Source: CAVQYV01 sp963718295 [NCBI: uncultured Methylomirabilota bacterium] (GTDB taxonomy: Bacteria > Methylomirabilota > Methylomirabilia > CAVQYV01). From it: 64,000 bases of DNA. The notes under the pieces are model-generated. The model saw nothing but the letters and a program-made list of their open reading frames with translations, was not told the origin of the DNA and did not search any database. Both the position numbers and the translations under genes were made by a program. The DNA lies in NCBI GenBank assembly GCA_963718295.1, contig CAVQYV010000014.1, positions 5,882-69,881 on the forward strand, given 5' to 3'. Of this stretch, positions 16,520-25,156 are shown one piece after another; position 1 is the stretch's first letter, and each line of letters begins with the position of its first letter.

Positions 16520-18199
16520 TTACATCCTTTCCGGTGCGGCAACCCCCAGCAGGGAGAGAGCCTGTCTGAGGACGATCAGGATCGCCTGCGCCAGATAGAG
16601 GCGGGCATCGGAAAGGGCTCTATCCTCAGTGATAAAGCGGTATTTGTTATAATAGCTGTGGATGCGGGCGGCGAGATCCTGCAGATAGGCAGTCATGCGA
16701 TGGGGCTCGTAGGCGAGGGCAGAGTTCAGGAGGATCTCCGGATAAAGAACCAGGGACTTGATGATGTGAAGTTCCTCATCCTGTGACAAAAGGGAAAGAT
16801 CGGGCTCCAGGGTCGCAAGATCAAATCCCGACTTGACGGCCTCTCTCAGTACGCTGCAGAGTCGGGCGTGGGCATATTGGACATAATAGACGGGGTTCTC
16901 CATCGACTGGGCCTTCGCTACTTCGAGATCGAAATCCAGATGGGAATCGCACCGGCGGGTGAGGAAGATGTAGCGCGCTGCGTCAGCTCCCACTTCGGCG
17001 ATCACCTCTCGCAGCGTGACGAACTCTCCGGCCCGGGTAGACATGGCAACCGGCTTGGATGCCCTGAGCAGATTTACCAGCTGCACCAGAAGCACCTGAA
17101 AGGAGTCAGGAGCGTGACCCAGGGCCTTTACCAGTGCCTTCAGGCGGGGAATGTAGCCGTGATGGTCCGCTCCCCAGATATCGATGAGAAGGCTGAACCC
17201 CCGGTGGTATTTGTCCACATGATAAGCTACATCGGAGGCAAAATAAGTCGGCTCTCCCGTCTCCCGAATGAGGACGCGATCCTTGTCATCTCCGAAATTG
17301 GCAGAGGAGAACCATAGAGCGCCCTCTTTCCTATAGACCAAGCCCATCTCCTCCAATTCCCCAATGGATTTGCGGATCGCATCGCGCTCATAGAGGGATG
17401 TCTCGGAGAACCAATCATCGAAGCTGACCCCGAACTGGCGCAGGTCGTCCTCGATGCTCTTGAGGATGCGGTCTTTTGCGAATCGCCCGCAGAACTTCGT
17501 GCCTTCCTCGGCTGGCAGATCCAGAAGCCCTCTCCCCTTCTCCTTCATCACCTCAGAGGCGAGGTCTCGGATGTATCCGCCCCGGTAGCCATTCTCGGGG
17601 AAAGGGGCATCGATCCCCAGAAGCTCCTGATAGCGAGCCCAGACGGATTTTCCCAGGATCTCCATTTGGGTTCCTGCATCGTTGATGTAATACTCCCGCT
17701 TGACCTCAAAACCTATCGACGAGAGCAAATTGGCGACCGCATCTCCTACTGCGGCCCCTCTTCCATGTCCCACATGGAGAGGACCGGTCGGGTTGGCGCT
17801 CACGAATTCGACCAGTGCAGATCTTCCGCCCCCCAAGTTTTCCTGGCCATATTTCTCCTGCTGCCGAAGGATTTCAAGCAGTCCCCTGCGCCACCAATCA
17901 GGGTTCAGATGGAGGTTGATGTACCCTGCCCCTGCCACCTCCACCCGCTCTACAGAATCTGGAGAAACATCCAGGCGGGCAGCCAGCTCTTCCCCTAAAA
18001 ACCTGGGAGGCCGCTTGGCCACCTTGGCCAAGGAAAAGGCGATGGGGGTGGAGAGGTCCCCAAAAGATGGATCGCTCGGAATCCCCCAGGAGGCGGTCGG
18101 ACCATGAGAAACTTCCGCTCCCAGTTCTCCCAACAGCGATGTGGTGATCTGTTGCAGTTGCTCGTTCAGTCGGTCTCTCAGTTGTCGGATGGCGCTCAT
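16520..18199 (-). CDS. argS: Arginyl-tRNA synthetase
   Basis: A 559-residue class I synthetase that charges tRNA-Arg. The N-terminal Add-1 domain is followed by the HIGH-type motif in ANPTGPLHVGHGRG. The KMSKS-type motif is replaced by AMSTRAGEFVTL, as is normal for many ArgRS. The C-terminus ends in ALSLLGVAAPERM, the anticodon-binding domain. This is a core housekeeping gene. It sits between the surface-fibre operon and the GAF regulator, all leftward. Confidence 0.96.
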   Translation of the reverse strand: MSAIRQLRDRLNEQLQQITTSLLGELGAEVSHGPTASWGIPSDPSFGDLSTPIAFSLAKVAKRPPRFLGEELAARLDVSPDSVERVEVAGAGYINLHLNPDWWRRGLLEILRQQEKYGQENLGGGRSALVEFVSANPTGPLHVGHGRGAAVGDAVANLLSSIGFEVKREYYINDAGTQMEILGKSVWARYQELLGIDAPFPENGYRGGYIRDLASEVMKEKGRGLLDLPAEEGTKFCGRFAKDRILKSIEDDLRQFGVSFDDWFSETSLYERDAIRKSIGELEEMGLVYRKEGALWFSSANFGDDKDRVLIRETGEPTYFASDVAYHVDKYHRGFSLLIDIWGADHHGYIPRLKALVKALGHAPDSFQVLLVQLVNLLRASKPVAMSTRAGEFVTLREVIAEVGADAARYIFLTRRCDSHLDFDLEVAKAQSMENPVYYVQYAHARLCSVLREAVKSGFDLATLEPDLSLLSQDEELHIIKSLVLYPEILLNSALAYEPHRMTAYLQDLAARIHSYYNKYRFITEDRALSDARLYLAQAILIVLRQALSLLGVAAPERM

Positions 18200-18291
18200 T
18201 TCCCTAACCTACCTTCTACGATTCCGGAGAAAGAAAAAGATGAGTTCAAGACGCGGAGTGCAAGCTCTGATGGGGCGAGTGTGTAAAAAAA

Positions 18292-21072
18292 CTACACGAA
18301 GGCGGGAAAAAAGTCAAGCCAAATGCGGACTTGGGCAAATGGGAACTTCGCGGACGAGGACCCTGATTCCTCCGGCTGCTCATCTGGCTGCGGCAGCTCT
18401 TCGTTTTCTTGTTGTTTCTGTTCCTCCACCGGCCCGGGCTCAGGGTCAGGAGGAAACTCTTCCTGCCTCAGCTCCTTTCGGTCCTGCCCGTCTTCCTGGG
18501 GCGCCTGAGGTGAGTCCTGTGGTGAGTCCTGTTTCTCTGGTTCTTCTTCCCTCTGCTCCTCATCTGGCTGCAGCTCCGGCTCCAGAGGAGGCCCTTCTTG
18601 CTTCAGGATCTCTGGCTCCCTCTCCTCCTCCTGCGGCGCCCTGGGCGAGTCTATTCTCTGCTCCTCCTGTGGCCTCAGGTCCTGCTCCTCCTCTTTTTGT
18701 GGCTCCGGCTGAAGAAGAGGCTGTTCCTCCTCCGCCCCTGTCGGCTTCTGCCCCTGGGGTTCCTCTGGTCCTCCAAAGATCTTCTTGATCACCGGCCGGG
18801 GCTTGATATGGACCAGGAAATCGAGATCTTTCACCTCCCCTCCCACCGGCACGGCCGCCTCCAGCGTCTCCTTCGAGGTGATCTCCCCCCCCTCCGGCAG
18901 GGAGGCCAGATCCAAGCCGAGTCGATAGCTTCCTCCCCGCAGGTTCTCGATCTGGAAATTGCCATCCTCATCGGTATAGGTCAAGAAGGTCTTCTCCCCC
19001 AAGGTGGCAACGACCAGAACATTGGCGAGCCCCTTCTCTCCCTCCTCCGATTTCCCGTTGCCATTCGCATCCTCTATCACCCTGCCAGCCATTCTTCCTA
19101 ACAGCAGGAAAGCGAAGTCCGTCTGGGAGGTTCCCCGCCGCTTCACCTCCAGCACCCTCTTGGGTTCTCCCACGAAATCATATTCGATGGGGACCTTCTT
19201 GGTGTCCAAAGCCACGGTATGTTCCCCCATCTCGACATTCAGGAAGGAGAATTTCCCTTCCTCGTCGGTGGTGGCGAGGGACCCATCCTCCAGTTTTAGA
19301 CGGATGCCAGAAAGCAGGGGTTCTCCTTTATCTTGAATGCCATTCCCATTGCGGTCATCGAAGGCAACCCCCAGAATGGTTCCATAGCCGGGAGGAGGCT
19401 GGCCCGAAACCACAGGCTTGGCGGTCACCGGACGCTCTCCCCATCCGAAACGCTGAGATAGGCGCAGATAGAGGCGATGCTCGTCCCGATCTCTCCCGCC
19501 GGCCTTCTCGTCTACCTTGGCATAGCCATATTCCGCATAGAGGCTGAGGTTCCAGGGGAGATAGGCGTTCACGGAGGCCAGGAGGCCCTTTCGCTCGGTG
19601 TCGATCAGATGAAGATCGTCTTTGGAGCGGGAGTAAGTCAGTTCCCCCCGTAGATCCAGGGTGGAAGAAGGGCGATAATCGGTGCCGAGTCGGACGGTGT
19701 AGGTATTGGTGACCGATTCGGCAGATCGGCTCCAGTACCGATTCCAGTCACCGCTAATCCAGGAATAGGAACCGTTCCCAAAGGTCTTTCGAAGCTCCAG
19801 GTAGCAAAGATCCGAATTATATTCGGAGGCCCGAGTTGCCGAATCGCGATAGTCGTAGTGTTGATAGCGGAGGATGGGAAACCAGCCCCGATAGCTGTAA
19901 GTGATTTCCCCCGTGTAGCTCTGGAGCCGGTTATCCGTCTTCGATGGCTCGTCGTGTCGGGATTTCCGTTCCGTGAAGCCATAACGGACGGTCAACAAGG
20001 GCAGGGAAGTCCCTCCCAATTGAAGGCCCAGGATCGCGTTTTTGGTATCGATCGCGGCCAGGTCCGGATCATCCTGCAGGTTGTTGCGATAGAAGTCTCC
20101 GCTCCCGAAGACGGAGAGAAACCACCAGGGCCAATATTGACCCGAGAGGAAAAAGCCCTCCTGATCACTGTAATAGTATCGACTAATGGGCTGATAGTTC
20201 GAGCCAATGTGCCGGAAATTGGCCTCCAGGTAGAGCTTGGAATTCCGGATGTAAGGCCCTAAGATCACTGCATAATCCCACCCTTTGTCTTGTCCGTTGT
20301 TTTTCTCCCGCTTTTGATAGTGCGAAAGGCTTAGCTCTCCCTGCAATAGCCTATAGCCTGGCCAGGGCTCCAACTCGACGCTGAAATCGTAGACGTCATT
20401 TCTGCGGTATATGGGATAGCTGGTCTCCTCCCCGTCGTCGGATCGTTCCGACCACAGGAATTGAGCCCCCAATCTCAGTTCCGGCAAGATGCTGTAGCGG
20501 GACCGTATCCCCACCAGCTTTTCATCCAAGTAATCTACCCCAGTACCGTAAGACCCCGTCAGCAGGACCAGGTTCCCTCCGAAGACATCCACCTCTCCCC
20601 GGTCGGAGCTGAGACGCAGGCGTGGACCCTCCACCGTGATATCGGGATCGGGCAGGTTGGAAAACCGAAACGGGTAATCTCCGATCAACATGTAGTGAAT
20701 GATGTTATCTCCCACGGCACAGTCCAACTTGGCGCCGTTGAAATATAGATCCCTATATTCAACCAGCCAGCTCCCCAGACGATGATACGAGGGCTCATCC
20801 ACCCAGTTGATGAATCCGGACAGGTTGCCCCAGTTGATGGAGTCCTGGAAAAAGGAGAGGCGGTAATTGGAGAAGGGTTGGGAATCGGAGGGTCCTTCCT
20901 GGAAATCGATTCCGAGAAGGCGGTATTGATATTCGAGGGTAGCGCTGCCCGGAGGAATTGCCTCAGATTCTGCGGGGAAGAAAGCGACCAGGCAGAGGAC
21001 AACTGATAGGCCTAAGAGCAGAAGAGAGAAGGGGGAATTCGATCTGTAGAAATGGAAGTCGGTTTTGGCCAC
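18292..21072 (-). CDS. Outer-membrane barrel with SdrD-like domains and Pro/Glu-rich tail
   Basis: A 926-residue exported protein. A signal peptide ends near residue 38 (SEAIPPG). Residues about 40-570 are rich in alternating aromatic strands (EYQYRLLGIDF, YRLLQGELSLSHYQ, SLYAEYGYAKV), as in a large beta-barrel. Two SdrD_B-like domains follow, each with a Ca-binding-like DxNGNG loop (DDRNGNGIQDKGE; EDANGNGKSEEGE). About 160 residues of Pro, Glu and Gln repeats end the protein. It starts 14 nt after the chaperone gene, so it is the last gene of the pilin operon. By position it takes the place of an usher, but the classical usher plug and plan are not evident. It could export or anchor the pilin-like subunits; this is inference. 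Confidence 0.75.
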   Translation of the reverse strand: MAKTDFHFYRSNSPFSLLLLGLSVVLCLVAFFPAESEAIPPGSATLEYQYRLLGIDFQEGPSDSQPFSNYRLSFFQDSINWGNLSGFINWVDEPSYHRLGSWLVEYRDLYFNGAKLDCAVGDNIIHYMLIGDYPFRFSNLPDPDITVEGPRLRLSSDRGEVDVFGGNLVLLTGSYGTGVDYLDEKLVGIRSRYSILPELRLGAQFLWSERSDDGEETSYPIYRRNDVYDFSVELEPWPGYRLLQGELSLSHYQKREKNNGQDKGWDYAVILGPYIRNSKLYLEANFRHIGSNYQPISRYYYSDQEGFFLSGQYWPWWFLSVFGSGDFYRNNLQDDPDLAAIDTKNAILGLQLGGTSLPLLTVRYGFTERKSRHDEPSKTDNRLQSYTGEITYSYRGWFPILRYQHYDYRDSATRASEYNSDLCYLELRKTFGNGSYSWISGDWNRYWSRSAESVTNTYTVRLGTDYRPSSTLDLRGELTYSRSKDDLHLIDTERKGLLASVNAYLPWNLSLYAEYGYAKVDEKAGGRDRDEHRLYLRLSQRFGWGERPVTAKPVVSGQPPPGYGTILGVAFDDRNGNGIQDKGEPLLSGIRLKLEDGSLATTDEEGKFSFLNVEMGEHTVALDTKKVPIEYDFVGEPKRVLEVKRRGTSQTDFAFLLLGRMAGRVIEDANGNGKSEEGEKGLANVLVVATLGEKTFLTYTDEDGNFQIENLRGGSYRLGLDLASLPEGGEITSKETLEAAVPVGGEVKDLDFLVHIKPRPVIKKIFGGPEEPQGQKPTGAEEEQPLLQPEPQKEEEQDLRPQEEQRIDSPRAPQEEEREPEILKQEGPPLEPELQPDEEQREEEPEKQDSPQDSPQAPQEDGQDRKELRQEEFPPDPEPGPVEEQKQQENEELPQPDEQPEESGSSSAKFPFAQVRIWLDFFPAFV

Positions 21073-21086
21073 ATCCGTTCATCCAT

Positions 21087-21896
21087 TTAATCGCCGATGG
21101 AGAATTTCCTTTCCCCGCCCAACAACTCCTTCCGGCCGATGTCCATGGTCAACTCTGCCACATATTCCCCGGAGGGGAGCTTACTCTCCATGGTGACCTT
21201 GAAATCGCGGCGAGAGTGCGGGAGGATGGGAAGATCGGGAAGCGGGAGCCTGGCGATTTCCTTTCCCCCCTGGTCCCGAATGGCGATCTCGCCCCGGGTG
21301 CGGATATGAACCGGGCCCGCATTCTGGAAGGAAATGGTGAACTCGGGCTTTCCCTCAGGGTCCAGCTTGAAGGACAACCCAGTGATCTCTCCCGCCGGAA
21401 CAGGCCTCCCCACCGTTTGATAAACGATGGTGGCGATGCGACCTTCGAACATCATCTGCTTCCGTTTTTCTCCGGGCCGGGGAGGAGGCACATTGGCAAA
21501 GAGGATGGCTGCCCGATAGCCCCCGGGGACTGCATCCCTGGGAACGGAAAGGGAATAGCGAACACTCTGGGACTGGCCCGGCCCCAGATCGAATTCCCGG
21601 GGGTTCACCCTGATCCAGGAGGCAGCCGAATAGGATTGGCTCCCGGCTCTGCCGAAGGCGATGGCCCCATCCTGAGTCAGCCACCAGTCCTCTACCTTCA
21701 CCCGAATATGTGCAGGTGCAGTGTCGGCGTTGGCGATCGTGATGGCTTCCGTAATCGTGCCCCCGGCAGGAACGGAATGCTCCACCCGGATAGGTGACAC
21801 GCTGAATGAGATCGCCTCCAATCGGCCCCAAGGAATCAACAAGGCCAGGATCATTACCCAGGCAAAATGATGTCTATTCCTAATGTCTTTCTTCAT
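21087..21896 (-). CDS. PapD-like periplasmic fimbrial chaperone
   Basis: A 269-residue protein with a signal peptide (ending near LEAISFSVSP) and two immunoglobulin-like halves. The N-terminal half starts with FSVSPIRVEHSVPAGGTITEAITIANAD, the strand pattern of pilus chaperones and related molecular chaperones. A SVRYSLSVPRDAVPGGYRAAILF segment follows. These proteins hold pilin subunits by donor-strand complementation before export. It lies between two secreted pilin-like genes and the outer-membrane barrel gene, with short gaps, which supports that role. Confidence 0.8.
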   Translation of the reverse strand: MKKDIRNRHHFAWVMILALLIPWGRLEAISFSVSPIRVEHSVPAGGTITEAITIANADTAPAHIRVKVEDWWLTQDGAIAFGRAGSQSYSAASWIRVNPREFDLGPGQSQSVRYSLSVPRDAVPGGYRAAILFANVPPPRPGEKRKQMMFEGRIATIVYQTVGRPVPAGEITGLSFKLDPEGKPEFTISFQNAGPVHIRTRGEIAIRDQGGKEIARLPLPDLPILPHSRRDFKVTMESKLPSGEYVAELTMDIGRKELLGGERKFSIGD

Positions 21897-21914
21897 AGTT
21901 GTTCTTCCTCGATC

Positions 21915-22424
21915 CTAAGGTGCAGTCAGGGTATAGGTAATGATCTGCGAATAGTTACCGATCCAATAGTCCCAGCTATTCTTGAAAAAAAAGGAAATGC
22001 TTCCATTCAGGTTGGCATTGCCTGTCCCATTGGCGACCGTCTGGGGAGCGGTCTTGTCCAGCCTTCCATCGATGAAGGGAAGGGGACTCGCGGTCCAGGA
22101 GACATTGGAAATCGCAATGATATCGGACCCGGACACCAGATCACCGGAGGCGAGCACTTGCAGACGCCATGGGCCATCGGGGGGTCCGTTTCCAGTCACC
22201 TTCACTTGGATTCCTAAGGGGTTCTCTGAGGCCGGCACCGAAGGGACTGTGTCGGGATCATCACTCGGGAAATTGATTGCGGCCCGATTCAAGGTCAGGG
22301 TTACTTTCACGGCGGCCAGCGCCGTTTCGACGGCGCAGAGCAACAGGAGGCAGATGACGATCGTGAGTATGTGAGATAGCCTCTTCATATTGGGCGCTTT
22401 CTTTGAGGAGATGAGGGCTTTCAT
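21915..22424 (-). CDS. Secreted pilin-like subunit B
   Basis: A 169-residue protein with a signal peptide (ending near TALAAVKV). It is a paralogue of the product at 22524-23027: both share INFP..DPDTVPS...EN, SGSD.IAISNV.WTAS and the ending NSW.Y..GNY....TYTLT.P. The C-terminal alternating hydrophobic strand resembles those of subunits assembled by periplasmic chaperones. It carries no Cys pair for a pilin disulfide in the mature part. Gap to the chaperone gene is 18 nt. As the second subunit it may be an adaptor or minor subunit. Confidence 0.7.
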   Translation of the reverse strand: MKALISSKKAPNMKRLSHILTIVICLLLLCAVETALAAVKVTLTLNRAAINFPSDDPDTVPSVPASENPLGIQVKVTGNGPPDGPWRLQVLASGDLVSGSDIIAISNVSWTASPLPFIDGRLDKTAPQTVANGTGNANLNGSISFFFKNSWDYWIGNYSQIITYTLTAP

Positions 22425-22461
22425 TTTCCGGCGTTTATATCACAACCAAATTCATCGAGCC

Positions 22462-22503
22462 AATAAAAAAGGGAGGATGGGGCCCCCCATTCCCCATCCT
22501 CCC
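22462..22503 (-). terminator. Rho-independent terminator/attenuator between the two pilin genes
   Basis: Read leftward, a 12-bp stem (arms 22503-22492 and 22482-22471, GGGAGGATGGGG with its complement) and a 9-nt loop are followed by TTTTTTATT. It falls after the first subunit gene and before the second. Partial read-through would make subunit A more abundant than the chaperone and barrel. Confidence 0.8.
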
Positions 22504-22523
22504 TTCGGCTACACCCCTTCTTC

Positions 22524-23027
22524 TCAGGGAGAAGTCAGGGTGTAGGTCGCCGTAGCAGTGTAGTTCCCCACTGCATAAGCCCAACTATTGGCCAAGAAGT
22601 AGGAGAAGGTACCGGTTTTGTTCCCCGGGCCGCTCCAACTCCCGGCATTCTGGGCAGTCACCCTGTTCATGGTTCCGGCCACGTAGCCGCCCCCGCTGGC
22701 GGTCCAGGTAACATTGCTGATCGCGATGGTATCCGATCCGGACGTAAGTTCCGAACCGACCAGCACCGTGAGGGTTGATGCGCCGCTGGCGCCGGTTCTC
22801 GCCTTGCAAGATACGGCCACCGAGTTCTCAGTGGCGGCTATCGATGGAACGGTATCCGGGTCCGCGTCGGGGAAATTGATCGTTCCGACTCCCAATGTTA
22901 ACTTAGCGGCATTGACGACACTGGCATTGATGACCAGGGTTTCGGTATCAGTAGCCGCCAGCGCCTGAGCCACTCCCAAGAGCAGTGTTGCCGCCAGCAT
23001 GAGGGTTAGGGTTTTCAAAGTTTTCAT
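22524..23027 (-). CDS. Secreted pilin-like subunit A (probable major subunit)
   Basis: A 167-residue protein with a clean signal peptide (MKTLKTLTLMLAATLLLG, cleavage near ALAATD). The mature part is small, Thr/Ser/Gly/Ala-rich and strand-forming, ending in the alternating TATATYTLTSP. It is paralogous to the next gene. First gene of the operon, 66 nt downstream of the transcription start predicted from a sigma-54 promoter. It is followed directly by a strong terminator, the arrangement usual for a major structural subunit. A GGAGGAACACGAT site precedes the ATG. Confidence 0.72.
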   Translation of the reverse strand: MKTLKTLTLMLAATLLLGVAQALAATDTETLVINASVVNAAKLTLGVGTINFPDADPDTVPSIAATENSVAVSCKARTGASGASTLTVLVGSELTSGSDTIAISNVTWTASGGGYVAGTMNRVTAQNAGSWSGPGNKTGTFSYFLANSWAYAVGNYTATATYTLTSP

Positions 23028-23103
23028 ATCGTGTTCCTCCTTTCAAAGGTTCCTAATGGGTTGCCGTTAGATTGAGGAGTTCAACGTGCTGCTCCCTGTG
23101 GAG

Positions 23104-23119
23104 TGCAACGGCTGTGCCA
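23104..23119 (-). promoter_or_regulatory. Sigma-54 (-24/-12) promoter of the pilin operon
   Basis: On the minus strand TGGCAC (23119-23114), 5 nt, TTGCA (23108-23104). This is an exact match to the core sigma-54 consensus, with GG and GC dinucleotides 12 bp apart. Predicted start of transcription is near 23093. ACGGCTGTG recurs about 90 bp upstream (near 23198), a possible activator site. Confidence 0.85.
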
Positions 23120-23236
23120 ATTCGGAAATCACCTTTCCTTCGGTCTGGAGGAGATCCTCATAAGGCTATTGATTTTATTGAAAGAAATGCACAAGCTACG
23201 GCTGTGTCTGCGACTCCCTTTTCCTGCCTCCGCAAA

Positions 23237-23311
23237 ACAAAAAGGCAATAGTTGCCGCCTCGTTGCGTGCCTCTTGCGGTGCTGTCCGGGTTAATCCGGC
23301 AACTATTGCCT
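23237..23311 (-). terminator. Terminator of the response-regulator gene
   Basis: Read leftward, a 15-bp perfect stem (arms 23311-23297 and 23257-23243, core GGCAATAGTTGCC) with a 39-nt loop is followed by TTTTGTTTT. It lies just after the stop at 23316 and insulates the regulator transcript from the sigma-54 promoter. The long loop makes it less typical. Confidence 0.6.
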
Positions 23312-23315
23312 GCTC

Positions 23316-24740
23316 TCAGCTGGATCCGTCTGGGTCCTGGGTATAGCCGTATTCTTTTAGCTTGTCGCGGAGCCCGCGGACGCTGATCCCCAAAGCCTCT
23401 GCCGCCCGCGTGCGGTTCCCTCCCACCTCCTTGAGAGTCCTCAATATATAGCTTTTCTCCACCTCTCTCATGGTTCGGCCCAACTGCAGCGAGACCGTAT
23501 CGCCGGTTTTCTCCGGGCGCAAGATCACATCTTCTGCCCCGCCGCCCTGCAAGGCCAAGGGCAGATCAGCCAGATGGATCGAGTCGGACTCTGCCATCAC
23601 CACCGCCCGCTCCATGCAGTTTTCCAACTCGCGCACGTTGCCCGGCCAATCGTAGGATAGGAGAGCCTGGATAGCCTTGGACGATATTCCCTTGATCTGC
23701 TTCTCATTCTCCTTGCTGTATTTCCTCAGAAAATGCTCGGCCAGGGTGGGGATATCCTCTTTCCTTTCCCGCAGAGGAGGGATCCGTAGGGGGATCACGC
23801 TCAAACGATAGAACAGATCTTCACGGAAGTTCCCCTCTTTCATGGCCCTTGTGAGATCCTTGTTGGTGGCGGCGATGAGCCGGATATTGACCCGGATGGG
23901 TCGGGTTCCGCCGACGCGCTCGAACTCCCGCTCCTGCAAGGCCCGCAGGATCTTGGCCTGCAGAGGAAGTTCGAGATCTCCGATCTCATCCAAAAAGATG
24001 CTCCCTCCGGTGGCCATCTCGAACTTGCCCCTTTTGTCGGCGATAGCCCCGGTGAATGACCCTTTCACGTGGCCGAAGAGCTCGCTTTCCATCAACTCCC
24101 GGGGGATGGCCGCGCAATTGACTGCGATGAAAGGCTCCTCCTTCCTCGGGCTATTGAAATGGATGGCGCGGGCCACCAACTCCTTGCCAGTCCCGCTCTC
24201 TCCGTGTATGAGGATGCTGGCATTGGAGTTGGCCACCTTGGAAATCAGGGAGAAGACCTCCTGCATGCGTCCGGAGGAGCCGATGATATTCTCGAAGCGG
24301 TATTTCTTGCCCAAGGCCTCCGATAGTTGCCGGTTCTTCTTGATCAGGGAGTACTTCTCCGCGCCCTGATGAATTGCCAAATTGAGGAAATCGAAATCGA
24401 TCGGCTTGGTGATGTATATGAAAGCCCCCTTCTCCCAAGCCTGGCTCCTGATTTGATCGTCTCCTGATCCGGTGATGATGATCACCGGCATCTCGGGTTC
24501 CTTTTCCTTGATCCGCCCCAAGAGCTCGATGCCACTCATCCTGGGCATGAGGACATCGGTGAGGACCAGGTCTATTTCCTCTGTGGCGAAGATCCTCTCC
24601 GCTTCTACGCCATCGGCGGCCAGCACCGGCTCAATTCCCTTCTGTTTCAAAAAATCCTCCAGCATCTGGAGGATGAGCCGGTCATCATCGACCACCAAGA
24701 CCCGTATCTTATTTGTCGTCTTCTGATCTCCGGTTTTCAT
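23316..24740 (-). CDS. NtrC-family sigma-54 response regulator
   Basis: A 474-residue activator in three parts. The receiver domain (about 10-125) has the phospho-acceptor Asp in VLTDVLMPRMSG. The AAA+ domain has Walker A GESGTGKE, the loop KGSFTGAIADKRG (GSFTGA, an accepted form of GAFTGA) and Walker B GGSIFLDEIGD. A Fis-type helix-turn-helix ends the protein (NRTRAAEALGISVRGLRDKLK). No partner histidine kinase is in the window. It lies upstream of, and on the same strand as, an operon with an exact sigma-54 promoter, so it very likely controls that operon. Confidence 0.93.
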   Translation of the reverse strand: MKTGDQKTTNKIRVLVVDDDRLILQMLEDFLKQKGIEPVLAADGVEAERIFATEEIDLVLTDVLMPRMSGIELLGRIKEKEPEMPVIIITGSGDDQIRSQAWEKGAFIYITKPIDFDFLNLAIHQGAEKYSLIKKNRQLSEALGKKYRFENIIGSSGRMQEVFSLISKVANSNASILIHGESGTGKELVARAIHFNSPRKEEPFIAVNCAAIPRELMESELFGHVKGSFTGAIADKRGKFEMATGGSIFLDEIGDLELPLQAKILRALQEREFERVGGTRPIRVNIRLIAATNKDLTRAMKEGNFREDLFYRLSVIPLRIPPLRERKEDIPTLAEHFLRKYSKENEKQIKGISSKAIQALLSYDWPGNVRELENCMERAVVMAESDSIHLADLPLALQGGGAEDVILRPEKTGDTVSLQLGRTMREVEKSYILRTLKEVGGNRTRAAEALGISVRGLRDKLKEYGYTQDPDGSS

Positions 24741-25156
24741 CTGTAGATCAACCTTGATCCATTCTGATGTGTTTGTTCGCGCCTTCGGCGCGAATGCCGA
24801 GAGGCCAACTCATTTCATCATGGATAGACTGCGATGCTGACCCGATTATATACAATGACCCCTCAGTAGAAGTCAACCTTTGAGTTTCAATGGATCCCTC
24901 TTCTTTGGCCTTGGACTCATGGCCAGCCCACCTCGTCTTGGCCATCTACCGTGCCCGGATGCCAGATGAAGGAAGTGGTCCCATGCATCCTTCCTATTCT
25001 GTTCTGTGGATAATTTTATCCGATCATCGGAGGGATCTTGTTGGGTATTGCATTCGGCGGTGGAGGTATTCTATATGTATCATAGATTTCGGTGAACCGA
25101 AGCGACCGCCCCCGGCGGAACAGATCCGGACGAGCGTTACCCATTCGGCAAGGTGG

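Noticed and set aside
24776-24794. TTCGCGCC-TTC-GGCGCGAA hairpin upstream of the response regulator
   Set aside because: A perfect 8-bp palindrome, but without T-run or known operator match; too short to assign a role.
24890-25156. An N-terminal extension of the outer-membrane-like protein
   Set aside because: The extension is not protein-like (many His, Trp and Arg clusters) and would bury the export signal.
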